A stretch of DNA of 34,136 bases, taken from positions 1 through 34,136 of the forward strand of contig JABCZO010000038.1 in assembly GCA_013289615.1 (NCBI GenBank), written 5' to 3'. Below are positions 1 to 7,052 of the stretch, piece after piece. How positions within the stretch are numbered: the first letter of the stretch is position 1; every line of letters starts with the position of its first letter. The position numbers were made by a program, and so were the translations under genes. The notes under the pieces are model-generated. The model saw only the letters and a list, made by a program, of their open reading frames with translations. It made no database searches and was not told where the DNA came from. The DNA comes from Gammaproteobacteria bacterium. GTDB taxonomy: Bacteria > Pseudomonadota > Gammaproteobacteria > Steroidobacterales > Steroidobacteraceae.

Positions 1-734
1 GCGACGATGCGGACCATTCCACTCAGCCCAGCTTCACGTCGGACGGAAAAGCCGTGGGTCGTTAGTGCCTTTACTACCCCCTCCGGCGCCAGGCGCAACT
101 TCGGATAGCTGCTTAGCCGCAGTTGCCACCCGGCCGCCACCCGCTCGTGCAACACATCGTGGACCAGGACCGTATTATCTGAATACTCCAGGAAACAAGT
201 GAAAATCCGATTCTCATCGCTGCGCACCAATATAAACCGCTCATGGCCGTGCAGCGGGGTAGACACGTAGTCACGGAACGTCGCAACAAATAATCCGCCG
301 GGAGAGAGCACGGCAGCAACAGCGGCGAACAGGGAGTCGACCGATGCGGCATCGGGCAAGTGTGTGAGCGTATCCCCCATGCACAGAATGACATCCGCTG
401 TCTGCGAGACATGGGTCCTTAGATCGAGCAGGTCGGCATTGACCGTGTCGATCGCAAGAGCGCCAGCACGAGATCGAAGCTGTTGCAACAGTGGCTCATA
501 GGTATCAATGGCTATGACCTTGTAGCCTCTTCGAGCCAGTGGCAAGGAGTGCATGCCAAACCCGGCACCTAGATCGACGGCAATGCCAGTTGCGCTCGAG
601 GGAAGACCGATATCATCGAGTTCAGCATCTGCACGCGCAATCGCGGCATCGACGTCGCCGATCATCCAGGAATAAACCGGTCCAAGAAGTCGTTGGTAGT
701 GATCACTGACAGGACTGGTCACGGGAACGGTCAT
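1..734 (-). CDS. Class I SAM-dependent methyltransferase, C-terminus cut by window edge
   Basis: I translated the minus strand from the ATG at 734; the frame stays open for 244 codons to base 1, so the stop lies outside the window. The protein carries the SAM-binding motif I VDLGAGFGMHSLPLA near residues 53-67, followed by an acidic residue after the next beta strand (VIAIDTYEP) and a motif IV/post-IV region (ADVILCMGDTLTHLP, then LSPGGLFVATFRD). This is a Rossmann-fold methyltransferase of the Methyltransf_11/25 kind. The substrate cannot be told from sequence. Codon use is less GC-biased than in the purine genes downstream, which could mean separate ancestry. A 7-8-7 inverted repeat lies about 75 bases upstream of the start. 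The family is fairly sure; the role is unknown. Confidence 0.8.
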   Translation of the reverse strand, partial: MTVPVTSPVSDHYQRLLGPVYSWMIGDVDAAIARADAELDDIGLPSSATGIAVDLGAGFGMHSLPLARRGYKVIAIDTYEPLLQQLRSRAGALAIDTVNADLLDLRTHVSQTADVILCMGDTLTHLPDAASVDSLFAAVAAVLSPGGLFVATFRDYVSTPLHGHERFILVRSDENRIFTCFLEYSDNTVLVHDVLHERVAAGWQLRLSSYPKLRLAPEGVVKALTTHGFSVRREAGLSGMVRIV

Positions 735-1102
735 TCGAAACAGATGGCGTTGGCCCGGTGTGCAATGCACGGATCTCGGCTGCGCGGCATATAGTTGAAA
801 TCAGATATCATGTGCGACGTAACATGATGATTCTAAATAGTCTTTAAGGTCGAATCCTTGCGGTAGGCGAATGGCATGATGAGTCGGGCGCCTCGCAAGA
901 GATAAAGGCCGGCGATCAGGCTGGCAATTCCCTGACATGGTTGCGGTCTCGCCGTGGAATTCGCTTGTCGGCGATCATGCGCCAACTTGAGCTGCTTCTT
1001 CCAGCAACTAAAGGCACTGGGTTACTGTCGAGTGTCGATGCAAACTGAAACGCCACCGGAAGGGTGCGGCCTGTGGTCTCGGGCGTAAGCAAGGAGTGAC
1101 GG
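735..1102. other. Divergent intergenic region, no gene seen
   Basis: This 368-base gap separates the minus-strand methyltransferase from the plus-strand YdcZ-like gene, so it should hold promoters for both. I see no convincing ORF. It contains the ATCATGT/ACATGAT inverted repeat at 807-828 inside an AT-richer patch (about 790-850), and a clear ribosome binding site AAGGAG at 1091-1096. I could not assign a confident -35/-10 pair. Confidence 0.5.
807..828. promoter_or_regulatory. Inverted repeat ATCATGT-N8-ACATGAT, candidate operator
   Basis: Two perfect 7-base arms, ATCATGT at 807-813 and ACATGAT at 822-828, are separated by 8 bases. Centre-to-centre spacing is about one and a half helical turns. 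The repeat lies in the AT-richer part of the divergent region between the methyltransferase and the YdcZ-like gene. A dimeric regulator site is a reasonable reading, but no regulator gene is nearby and no promoter could be anchored to it. Confidence 0.35.
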
Positions 1103-1573
1103 ATGTCTAGCGTTTCTTATGCGATATGGGCGTTTGCCGCTGGCGCACTGATCCCCCTGATGGCACTTCTGAACGCCGGAATCGCGCGTACAACAGGAGG
1201 CCAGATACAGGCGACCATTATATTGTTTGCGATTGGGTTGATTGCGTCGCTGTTGCTCGCGCTGATCATGACGGTGCGCCTCCCCGATCTCCATACATTG
1301 CTTCGCGTTGCACCTCAGCAATATGCGGGTGGCGTCATCGTAGCGTTCTATGTTCTGAGCATCACGTATCTTGCACCGCGATTTGGCGTTGGCAATGCCA
1401 TCCTTTTCGTCGTCACGGCGCAGCTGATCACCTCTGCGCTAATGGATCATCTTGCGCTCGCGGGAGCTACTCTGCGACCATTGACCACAATGCGAGCGGT
1501 CGGGCTGTTAATAGTAATTACCGGTGTAGTGATTACGCAGATCAGTGACCGGCCGATCGGCGCGATGCGGTGA
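1103..1573 (+). CDS. DMT-superfamily YdcZ/DUF606-like inner-membrane protein
   Basis: The 156-residue protein is very hydrophobic, with about five membrane segments (roughly residues 5-25, 35-55, 72-92, 97-118 and 128-146). It has the pattern of the DUF606/YdcZ family, half-size members of the drug/metabolite transporter superfamily: FAAGALIPLMALLNAGIAR at the N-terminus and GVVITQ at the end. Family members are about 140-155 residues, so this is full length. The ATG is preceded by AAGGAG with 6 bases of spacing, which decides the start. Substrate is unknown; some relatives act as efflux proteins in pairs. It stands alone, with no obvious operon partner. Confidence 0.8.
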   Translation: MSSVSYAIWAFAAGALIPLMALLNAGIARTTGGQIQATIILFAIGLIASLLLALIMTVRLPDLHTLLRVAPQQYAGGVIVAFYVLSITYLAPRFGVGNAILFVVTAQLITSALMDHLALAGATLRPLTTMRAVGLLIVITGVVITQISDRPIGAMR

Positions 1574-1607
1574 CTGCATCCCACCCTATGACGGCGCACA
1601 TGGCGCA

Positions 1608-1632
1608 CGGCGCGCGGCGCGCGGCGCGCGGC
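1608..1632. repeat. Short tandem repeat of CGGCGCG, 3.5 copies
   Basis: Three complete and one partial direct copy of the heptamer CGGCGCG lie between the YdcZ-like gene and the convergent hisN-like gene. The run ends one base before the hisN stop codon. It looks like replication slippage in a GC-rich spacer and has no evident function. Confidence 0.7.
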
Positions 1633-1633
1633 T

Positions 1634-2416
1634 TCAGGCCAGTGCCGCGATCGCCTGGCGCCACAACGCTTCGGTGGCTGCCGCCAGTACCCGGCCGTCG
1701 CCGCCTGCGCGCAGCGGCGTGCCGTGCCAGTCACTGATGCGGCCGCCCGCGCCCTCGACCACAGGGATCAGCGCCAGGTAATCGTGCGGCTTCAGCGCGA
1801 CCTCAATCACCACGTCGCAGTAGCCGCAGGCGAGCATGCCGAAGAGATAGCAGTCGCCGCCAAAGCGACGCAGCGCGCACTGCGCGCTCAGCGCATCGAA
1901 ACGCCGGCGTTCATCGGGGCTGAAGCTCTCGGTGGTCGTGGTGTAGACGCAGGCGGCTGCTAGCTCGCGGCAGGCGCTGGTGCCGGCCACATGGCCGTTG
2001 AAGGTCGTGGGCTGGCCCTCGCAGCCGACCCAGCGTTCATTGAGCGCGGGCGCCTCGATGATCCCGAGCACCGCCCGCTCGCCGTGCCGTAGCGCGATCA
2101 GCGATCCGAACAGCGGAAAGCCGCTGATGTAACTCTTGGTGCCATCAATCGGGTCGAGTACCCAGGTGAATTCACCGCCCGGCTCGGCAGCGAATTCCTC
2201 GCCCTGGATGCCATGCGCCGGAAACGCGGCACGGATCATGCGGCGCATTTCGGTTTCGATCGAGCGATCGGCCAGCGTTACGGGACTGCGATCGGCCTTG
2301 CGCTCGACCAGCAGCGGCTGGCGAAAGTAGCGGCGTGCAATGCCGCGGGCGGTGTCGGCCAGCTGTGCCGACAGCTGCAGGGCCTTGGCGCATTCCGGAT
2401 GATCGGCGAACTGCAT
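1634..2416 (-). CDS. hisN: Inositol-monophosphatase-family phosphatase, HisN-type histidinol-phosphatase
   Basis: The 260-residue protein has the metal-site motifs of the Mg-dependent IMPase family: GEE at residues 72-74, WVLDPIDGTKSY around residues 85-96 (Asp88 and Asp91 as ligands) and a late Asp212 in KPHDYLALIPVVEGAGG. The 'K-P-x-D-Y-x-ALIPVVEGAGG' form is typical of HisN-type histidinol-phosphatases, which dephosphorylate L-histidinol phosphate, although related enzymes act on inositol phosphates. I chose the ATG at 2416; a longer frame to 2536 adds residues the family lacks. A TATACT hexamer ends 7 bases before this ATG, suggesting a nearly leaderless transcript. No other his gene is near, so the substrate is less certain than the family. 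Confidence 0.8.
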   Translation of the reverse strand: MQFADHPECAKALQLSAQLADTARGIARRYFRQPLLVERKADRSPVTLADRSIETEMRRMIRAAFPAHGIQGEEFAAEPGGEFTWVLDPIDGTKSYISGFPLFGSLIALRHGERAVLGIIEAPALNERWVGCEGQPTTFNGHVAGTSACRELAAACVYTTTTESFSPDERRRFDALSAQCALRRFGGDCYLFGMLACGYCDVVIEVALKPHDYLALIPVVEGAGGRISDWHGTPLRAGGDGRVLAAATEALWRQAIAALA

Positions 2417-2489
2417 CGATCTGAGTATAGTATCGAGTGAATGAGCTGCGACTGAAAAACATGTCGGAACGGCACGGAGCCGCCTTCTG

Positions 2490-3344
2490 ATGAGCCGACC
2501 CAGGATCCTGGTGATTGACGGCAACCGCGCGCTCACCCGTGCAGCGCAGGTCGCCGCCGGCGGGCAGCCTTCGGGTGAAGGCTACGCGCAGGTGCTGCAG
2601 CGGCTGGCGGCCGTGGGCTGCGATATCGTCCGGCCGGCGGATGGCGAAGTGCGTTTTGCCGGCGGCGTGCGCCTGGCCGACTACGATGGCGCCGTGATGA
2701 CCGGCTCAGCACTCAACGTCTACGATGGCGGCGCGCACATCGAACGCCAGATCGATCTGGCGCGCGCGGTGTCTGCGAGCGCGATACCGTTCTTCGGCAG
2801 CTGCTGGGGAATGCAGGTAGCAATCGTGGCGGCCGGCGGCCGTGTGCGGCGCAATCCACTCGGGCGCGAATTCGGATTTGCGCGCCGCATTGAACTGAGT
2901 GGCATCGGACGTGAGCACCCGATGTTCACCGGCAAGCCGGCGGTGTTCGAGGCGGTGGCGGTGCACAGCGATGACGTCGAGCAGCTTCCCGCGGGGACGC
3001 TGGTGCTGGCAAGCAACGAGATGGGCGTGCAGGCAGTGGAGCTGCATTCGGGCCCCGGGACGGTCTGGGCGGTGCAATACCACCCCGAGTACAGCTATGC
3101 GGAGATTGCTGCGACCACGCTGCGTTACGCGGATGCGCTGCTCGCCGAGGCGCTGTTCGGCACCCGCGCCGAGCTGGAACAGTTCGTCGCCGAACTGCGC
3201 TCGCTGATGTGCGACCCGCACAATCGCAGCCTTGCCTGGAAACACGGGCTAGGGCCGGCGATGCAGGATGAGCAACTGAAGCTGGCCGAACTGAGCAACT
3301 GGCTGCAGCTGCAGGTCATGCCGCACTACCGGCGTCGACACTGA
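2490..3344 (+). CDS. Type 1 (class I) glutamine amidotransferase
   Basis: The 284-residue protein has the class I GATase triad: nucleophile Cys105 in FFGSCWGMQVA, and His198 and Glu200 in VQYHPEYSY. This domain frees ammonia from glutamine for a partner synthase, or in some members cleaves gamma-glutamyl bonds. No synthase partner is adjacent, so the acceptor is unknown. The last 70 or so residues form a helical C-terminal extension beyond the GATase fold. It is transcribed divergently from the hisN-like gene. It is not HisH or GuaA by context. The general class is firm; the specific function is open. Confidence 0.8.
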   Translation: MSRPRILVIDGNRALTRAAQVAAGGQPSGEGYAQVLQRLAAVGCDIVRPADGEVRFAGGVRLADYDGAVMTGSALNVYDGGAHIERQIDLARAVSASAIPFFGSCWGMQVAIVAAGGRVRRNPLGREFGFARRIELSGIGREHPMFTGKPAVFEAVAVHSDDVEQLPAGTLVLASNEMGVQAVELHSGPGTVWAVQYHPEYSYAEIAATTLRYADALLAEALFGTRAELEQFVAELRSLMCDPHNRSLAWKHGLGPAMQDEQLKLAELSNWLQLQVMPHYRRRH

Positions 3345-3373
3345 ATGGCCGAGCGCTACCAGGAGCCCTCAGA

Positions 3374-4603
3374 GTGGTGCGATTGACTGGTTACCATCCG
3401 CCCTGGGTAGGCGCGCTGCTGGCAACGCTGGCCTTGAGTGCGCAGGCAGTCAGCGTGGCTGGGGTGCCGAGGTCGCCTACACACAGGATCGGCCACGTGT
3501 TTATCCTGCTGCTCGAGAATGAGGGCTATCAGGTCAGCCTTGGCCCGACCTCGCCGGCAAAGTACCTGAATCATCTCAAAGGCCGCGGTGCCCTGGTCAG
3601 CAACTACTACGGCATCAGTCACTTCAGTCTTGGCAATTACATTGCGCTGATCAGTGGCCAGGCCCCGAATCCGGCGACCGTTCACGATTGCCCGCAGTTT
3701 ACCGAGTTCGTGGCGACCGGCGTCACACCGGATGGCCAGGCCATCGGTTCCGGATGCGTCTACCCGGCGACCGTCTCGACCGTTGCCAAGCAGCTGGAGG
3801 CCAGGGGTTTGAGCTGGAAGGCGTACATGGAGGACATGGGGAACAATCCTCAGCGCGAGAGCGCCACCTGCGGGCACCCGCCAATTGGCGCGGCTGATAA
3901 CACCCAGGCCGCGCAGGTTGGCGATCAGTACGCCACCCGTCACGATCCGTTCGTCTACTTTCACGGCATCATCGACTCGCCGTCCTGTGCGCAGCACGTG
4001 CGCAACCTTCGGGCCCTTGGCGCCGACCTGAAATCGATCGCTGCGACGCCGAACTATGTGTTCATCACGCCCAATCTCTGCCACGACGGTCATGACGGTG
4101 GCCCGGCAAGCCAATGCGTCGATGGTGAACCGGGGGGCCTGGTGTCGGCAGACATATTTTTGCAGGCCGTGGTGCCGCAGATTCTCGCCTCCGCCGCGTT
4201 CAGGCGCGACGGCCTGTTGATCATCACTTTTGACGAATCGGACATCGAGTACGATTACGACGCGGCGACCAAAGCGGTGAGCGTGCGCGGCGGCGACGCG
4301 ACGGCCTGCTGCAACGAGCAGCCGGGGCCGAATATTGCCGCCTACCAGGCCGATGCAGGCATCGCGCGTACGGCCATCAATGGCCCCGGGCTGATCGGCG
4401 CGGGCGGGGGGCGGATCGGGGCCGTCATGCTCTCGCCGTTCATCAAACCCGGACCCCTGTCGCAGGTGCCGTACAACCATTACTCCCTGCTCAAGAGCGT
4501 CGAAGACATGTTCGGGCTCACTCACCTCGGTTACGCCGGGCAAGCCGGGCTTAAGGGATTCGGGCCGGATATCTTCACGCGGCCCAATGGCGAGAGCCGC
4601 TGA
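3374..4603 (+). CDS. Secreted phosphoesterase (phospholipase C/acid phosphatase family, PF04185-like)
   Basis: The 409-residue protein starts at a GTG with AGGAG about 9 bases upstream, and a hydrophobic signal peptide covers roughly residues 10-30. The mature part opens with IGHVFILLLENEGYQ, followed by ISHFSLGNYIALISGQ and later LLIITFDESDIEYDYD, the hallmark blocks of the phosphoesterase family that includes bacterial acid phosphatases and phospholipase C. Several cysteines (in VHDCPQF, GSGCVYP, ATCGHPP, CCNEQ) may form disulfides, fitting export. It ends 3 bases from the convergent BMP binding-protein gene. Beside a nucleoside-uptake locus, a nucleotidase or phosphate-releasing role is plausible but is inference. 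Confidence 0.8.
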   Translation: MVRLTGYHPPWVGALLATLALSAQAVSVAGVPRSPTHRIGHVFILLLENEGYQVSLGPTSPAKYLNHLKGRGALVSNYYGISHFSLGNYIALISGQAPNPATVHDCPQFTEFVATGVTPDGQAIGSGCVYPATVSTVAKQLEARGLSWKAYMEDMGNNPQRESATCGHPPIGAADNTQAAQVGDQYATRHDPFVYFHGIIDSPSCAQHVRNLRALGADLKSIAATPNYVFITPNLCHDGHDGGPASQCVDGEPGGLVSADIFLQAVVPQILASAAFRRDGLLIITFDESDIEYDYDAATKAVSVRGGDATACCNEQPGPNIAAYQADAGIARTAINGPGLIGAGGGRIGAVMLSPFIKPGPLSQVPYNHYSLLKSVEDMFGLTHLGYAGQAGLKGFGPDIFTRPNGESR

Positions 4604-4606
4604 TCC

Positions 4607-5686
4607 TCACTGCGGCACCTTGCCGTCGACGCCCTCGACGTACCAGTTGATCGCCATCAGGTCCTCGATCGACAGCGAGGCGCCCGCTGCGACCTTCAAT
4701 GCGCCGCCGTTATCCTTGATCGGACCGGCGAACGGCGCCAGGCTCCCGGCAACGATAGCCTGCTTCTTCGATTCGAACTGCCGTGCCACATCGGCGGGTA
4801 CCACCGGGTTCAGCGGCGTGAGCACGACTACGCCTTCCTTGATCCCCAGGCGCGCCTGCCGGTCGCCGGTCCAGGCGCCGTCGAGGGCCTTGTTGATTTC
4901 GTCGATGTAGTAGACACCCCAGTTCTCGGTGTTGGCGGTCAACTGGGCGTGCTGACCGTACCTCGCCATGTCCGAGTCCCAACCGAAGGCGTAGAGGCCT
5001 TTCTCTTCGGCGACCTGCACCGCAGCGGGGGAATCGGTGTTCTGGCACAGGATGTCGGCACCCTGGGCGATCAGCGCCTCGGCACCCTGGCGCTCCTTGC
5101 CCGGGTCGTACCAGGTATCGACCCAGACCACCTTGGTGTGGACCTTCGGGTTGACGCTGCGGGCACCGAGCGTGAAGGCGTCGATATTGCGGATCACCTC
5201 GGGGATAGGAAACGAGCCGATGTAGCCGAGCGTATTGGTCTTGCTCATGCGCCCGGCCAGCACGCCGAGCAGGTAGGCGCCTTCGTAGAAGCGCGGCTGG
5301 TAGGTGACCACGTTGGCTGCGGTTTTAAAGCCAGTGGCGTGTTCGAAGTGCGCCTTCGGAAACAGTTTCGCGACCTTCAGGGTCGGCTCCATGTAGCCGA
5401 AGGAGGTGGCAAAGATGACGTCATAGCCCTTGGCCGCCAGCTGGCGGATGACGCGTTCGGCATCGGCGGTCTCCGGCACGCTCTCCACATAGGTGGTCTC
5501 GATCCTGGCGCCGAACTGCTTTTCCAGCGCCAAGCGTCCGAGATTGTGCTGATAGGACCAGCCGCCGTCGGAAATCGGGCCGACGTAGACGAAGGCCACC
5601 TTCAGCGGAGCGGATGCGGCCGCGCCTAGCGCCGTCAGACCGGCCAGAGCGGTCGCCGCCAGAGCGGACCAGAATCGATGCTGCAT
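4607..5686 (-). CDS. BMP/PnrA-family periplasmic binding protein for nucleosides or purines
   Basis: From the ATG at 5686 the protein has 359 residues with a signal peptide (MQHRFWSALAATALAGLTAL, then GAAAS). It shows the basic-membrane-protein family blocks: VAFVYVGPISDGGWSYQHN, FYEGAYLLGVLAGRMS, LGYIGSFPIPEVIRNI and GADILCQNTDSPAA. Members bind purine nucleosides or bases and deliver them to an ABC importer. The matching ATPase and two permeases lie at 7053-10640, read in the opposite direction beyond the NUP gene. No lipobox Cys is visible, so it is probably soluble in the periplasm. Longer starts at 5713 and 5770 exist but delay the signal peptide. Confidence 0.88.
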   Translation of the reverse strand: MQHRFWSALAATALAGLTALGAAASAPLKVAFVYVGPISDGGWSYQHNLGRLALEKQFGARIETTYVESVPETADAERVIRQLAAKGYDVIFATSFGYMEPTLKVAKLFPKAHFEHATGFKTAANVVTYQPRFYEGAYLLGVLAGRMSKTNTLGYIGSFPIPEVIRNIDAFTLGARSVNPKVHTKVVWVDTWYDPGKERQGAEALIAQGADILCQNTDSPAAVQVAEEKGLYAFGWDSDMARYGQHAQLTANTENWGVYYIDEINKALDGAWTGDRQARLGIKEGVVVLTPLNPVVPADVARQFESKKQAIVAGSLAPFAGPIKDNGGALKVAAGASLSIEDLMAINWYVEGVDGKVPQ

Positions 5687-5802
5687 GAAGCTGTGCCTCG
5701 TTGTAACCGGCATCGAAGCCGGGCTGCGGTTGCGCCGGCAATCATGGCAGGCATGCAAGCTGCATTCCATAATGCGGGATCGTCGGCATTGGGGTACGGA
5801 TC

Positions 5803-6885
5803 ATGAAAGCTTGCACTCTCCCGCGCGCGCGGCGCTGCCGTTGGTCGCTGAACTTCGCCGCTGCCATGCTGCTGGCCCTCGCGGCGGCGCCCCGCCCGGC
5901 CAGCGCTGCGGCACCGGCTGCACCGCTCGCCGTGAAAGTGCTGGTGGTCAACATGTTCCAATCCGAGGCCGCGCCATGGCTTGCGGCGCTGCGCGCCGAT
6001 CGCGAGATCCGCGTCCCCGGACTACCCAGCGACTATCCGCTGGTTCGCTGCAATGCCGCGGGCATCTGCCAGATGACGACCGGCATGGGCCATGCGAATG
6101 CGGCGGCATCGATGATGGCGGTGCTCTACAGTGGGCTATTTGACCTGCACCAGACCTACTTTCTGATCGCCGGCATCGCTGGCATCGATCCGGCCCGTGG
6201 CAGCATCGGTTCGGCGGCCTGGGCGCGTTACGCGGTCGATTTCGGCATCGCACATGAGATCGATGCACGTGAGCTGCCACGCAGCTGGCTGGACGGGTAT
6301 TTCGGCATTCTCACCGACGCGCCGGGCAAGAAGCCACAGCTGGATTATCGCTCCGAGGTGTTTCGATTCGACGAGGCTTTGCTGCAGAAGGCGCTTGGCC
6401 TGTCGCACCATGTCACCCTGGAAGACAGCGACGATGTACGCGCTTATCGCCAGCACTATCCGCGATCCCCTGCAAACCAGCCGCCCCAGGTGACACAGTG
6501 CGACACCGTTTCCGGCGACACCTGGTGGACGGGGCAGCGCCTGGGCGAGCATGCGCGGCGCTGGACCGGACTGCTCACCGACGGCGAGGGCATCTATTGC
6601 ACGACGCAGCAGGAGGACAATGCCACGCTCACCGCGCTGACACGCGGTGCGCAGTCCGGCCTGCTCGATCTGAAACGCGTTGCGGTGCTGCGCAGCGGCT
6701 CCGACTTCGATCGTCCGTACCCGAATCAGACCGTGATCGATGGCTTGCGCTCCCAGCTGGCGTTGACCGGCGCCGTGCGAATTGCCGCGGATAATCTGGT
6801 GCGTGCAGGCCTGCCGCTGGTCGACGATATCGCCCAGCATTGGAATCAGTGGCGCGCCGGCGTGCCGCCCGACACCGCGCCTTGA
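5803..6885 (+). CDS. Purine nucleoside permease (NUP) family protein, predicted periplasmic
   Basis: The 360-residue protein has a long signal peptide (about residues 1-35, ending near PRPASAAAP). It has NUP-family blocks: VKVLVVNMFQSEAAPW, GICQMTTGMGHANAAASMM, YFLIAGIAGIDPARGSIGS and CTTQQEDNATLTAL. The family name comes from a Candida nucleoside permease. This protein has no membrane segment after the signal, and its GMGHANAA and IAGIAGIDP blocks look like the purine nucleoside phosphorylase fold, to which I recall Pfam relating NUP. It may therefore be a nucleoside-binding or -cleaving enzyme rather than a pore. It is divergent from the BMP gene and upstream of the ABC operon, consistent with nucleoside use. 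Confidence 0.85.
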   Translation: MKACTLPRARRCRWSLNFAAAMLLALAAAPRPASAAAPAAPLAVKVLVVNMFQSEAAPWLAALRADREIRVPGLPSDYPLVRCNAAGICQMTTGMGHANAAASMMAVLYSGLFDLHQTYFLIAGIAGIDPARGSIGSAAWARYAVDFGIAHEIDARELPRSWLDGYFGILTDAPGKKPQLDYRSEVFRFDEALLQKALGLSHHVTLEDSDDVRAYRQHYPRSPANQPPQVTQCDTVSGDTWWTGQRLGEHARRWTGLLTDGEGIYCTTQQEDNATLTALTRGAQSGLLDLKRVAVLRSGSDFDRPYPNQTVIDGLRSQLALTGAVRIAADNLVRAGLPLVDDIAQHWNQWRAGVPPDTAP

Positions 6886-7001
6886 AGCGCGGGCTGCACC
6901 AACATCGACTCGTCACAGAGCCGATGAGGCGAAACGGTGCACGCCGCGAGGGACTTGGTCGGACGGCTGCATCAGCATGCCGGCTATTCTCACCGGCGGG
7001 T

Positions 7002-7025
7002 TATAGTCGCTAGCGGAATAATTCC
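7002..7025 (+). promoter_or_regulatory. Candidate -10 box and operator for the nucleoside ABC operon
   Basis: TATAGT at 7002-7007 matches a sigma70 -10 box at 5 of 6 positions; no good -35 lies 17 bases upstream. The 11-base inverted repeat GGAATAATTCC at 7015-7025 would sit at or just after the start of transcription, where a repressor could act. The ATPase gene starts 27 bases later. A related palindrome, GAATTAATTC, lies upstream of uraH at 18473-18482. The promoter assignment is tentative. Confidence 0.35.
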
Positions 7026-7052
7026 AACGATTGCAGCAGAGCGCCGATCCCG

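Noticed and set aside
6886..7052. A purine, guanine or xanthine riboswitch upstream of the importer operon (also considered at 18375-18571 and 27228-27308)
   Set aside because: I could not match any known riboswitch core by eye. Only simple inverted repeats were seen. A covariance-model search would be decisive.
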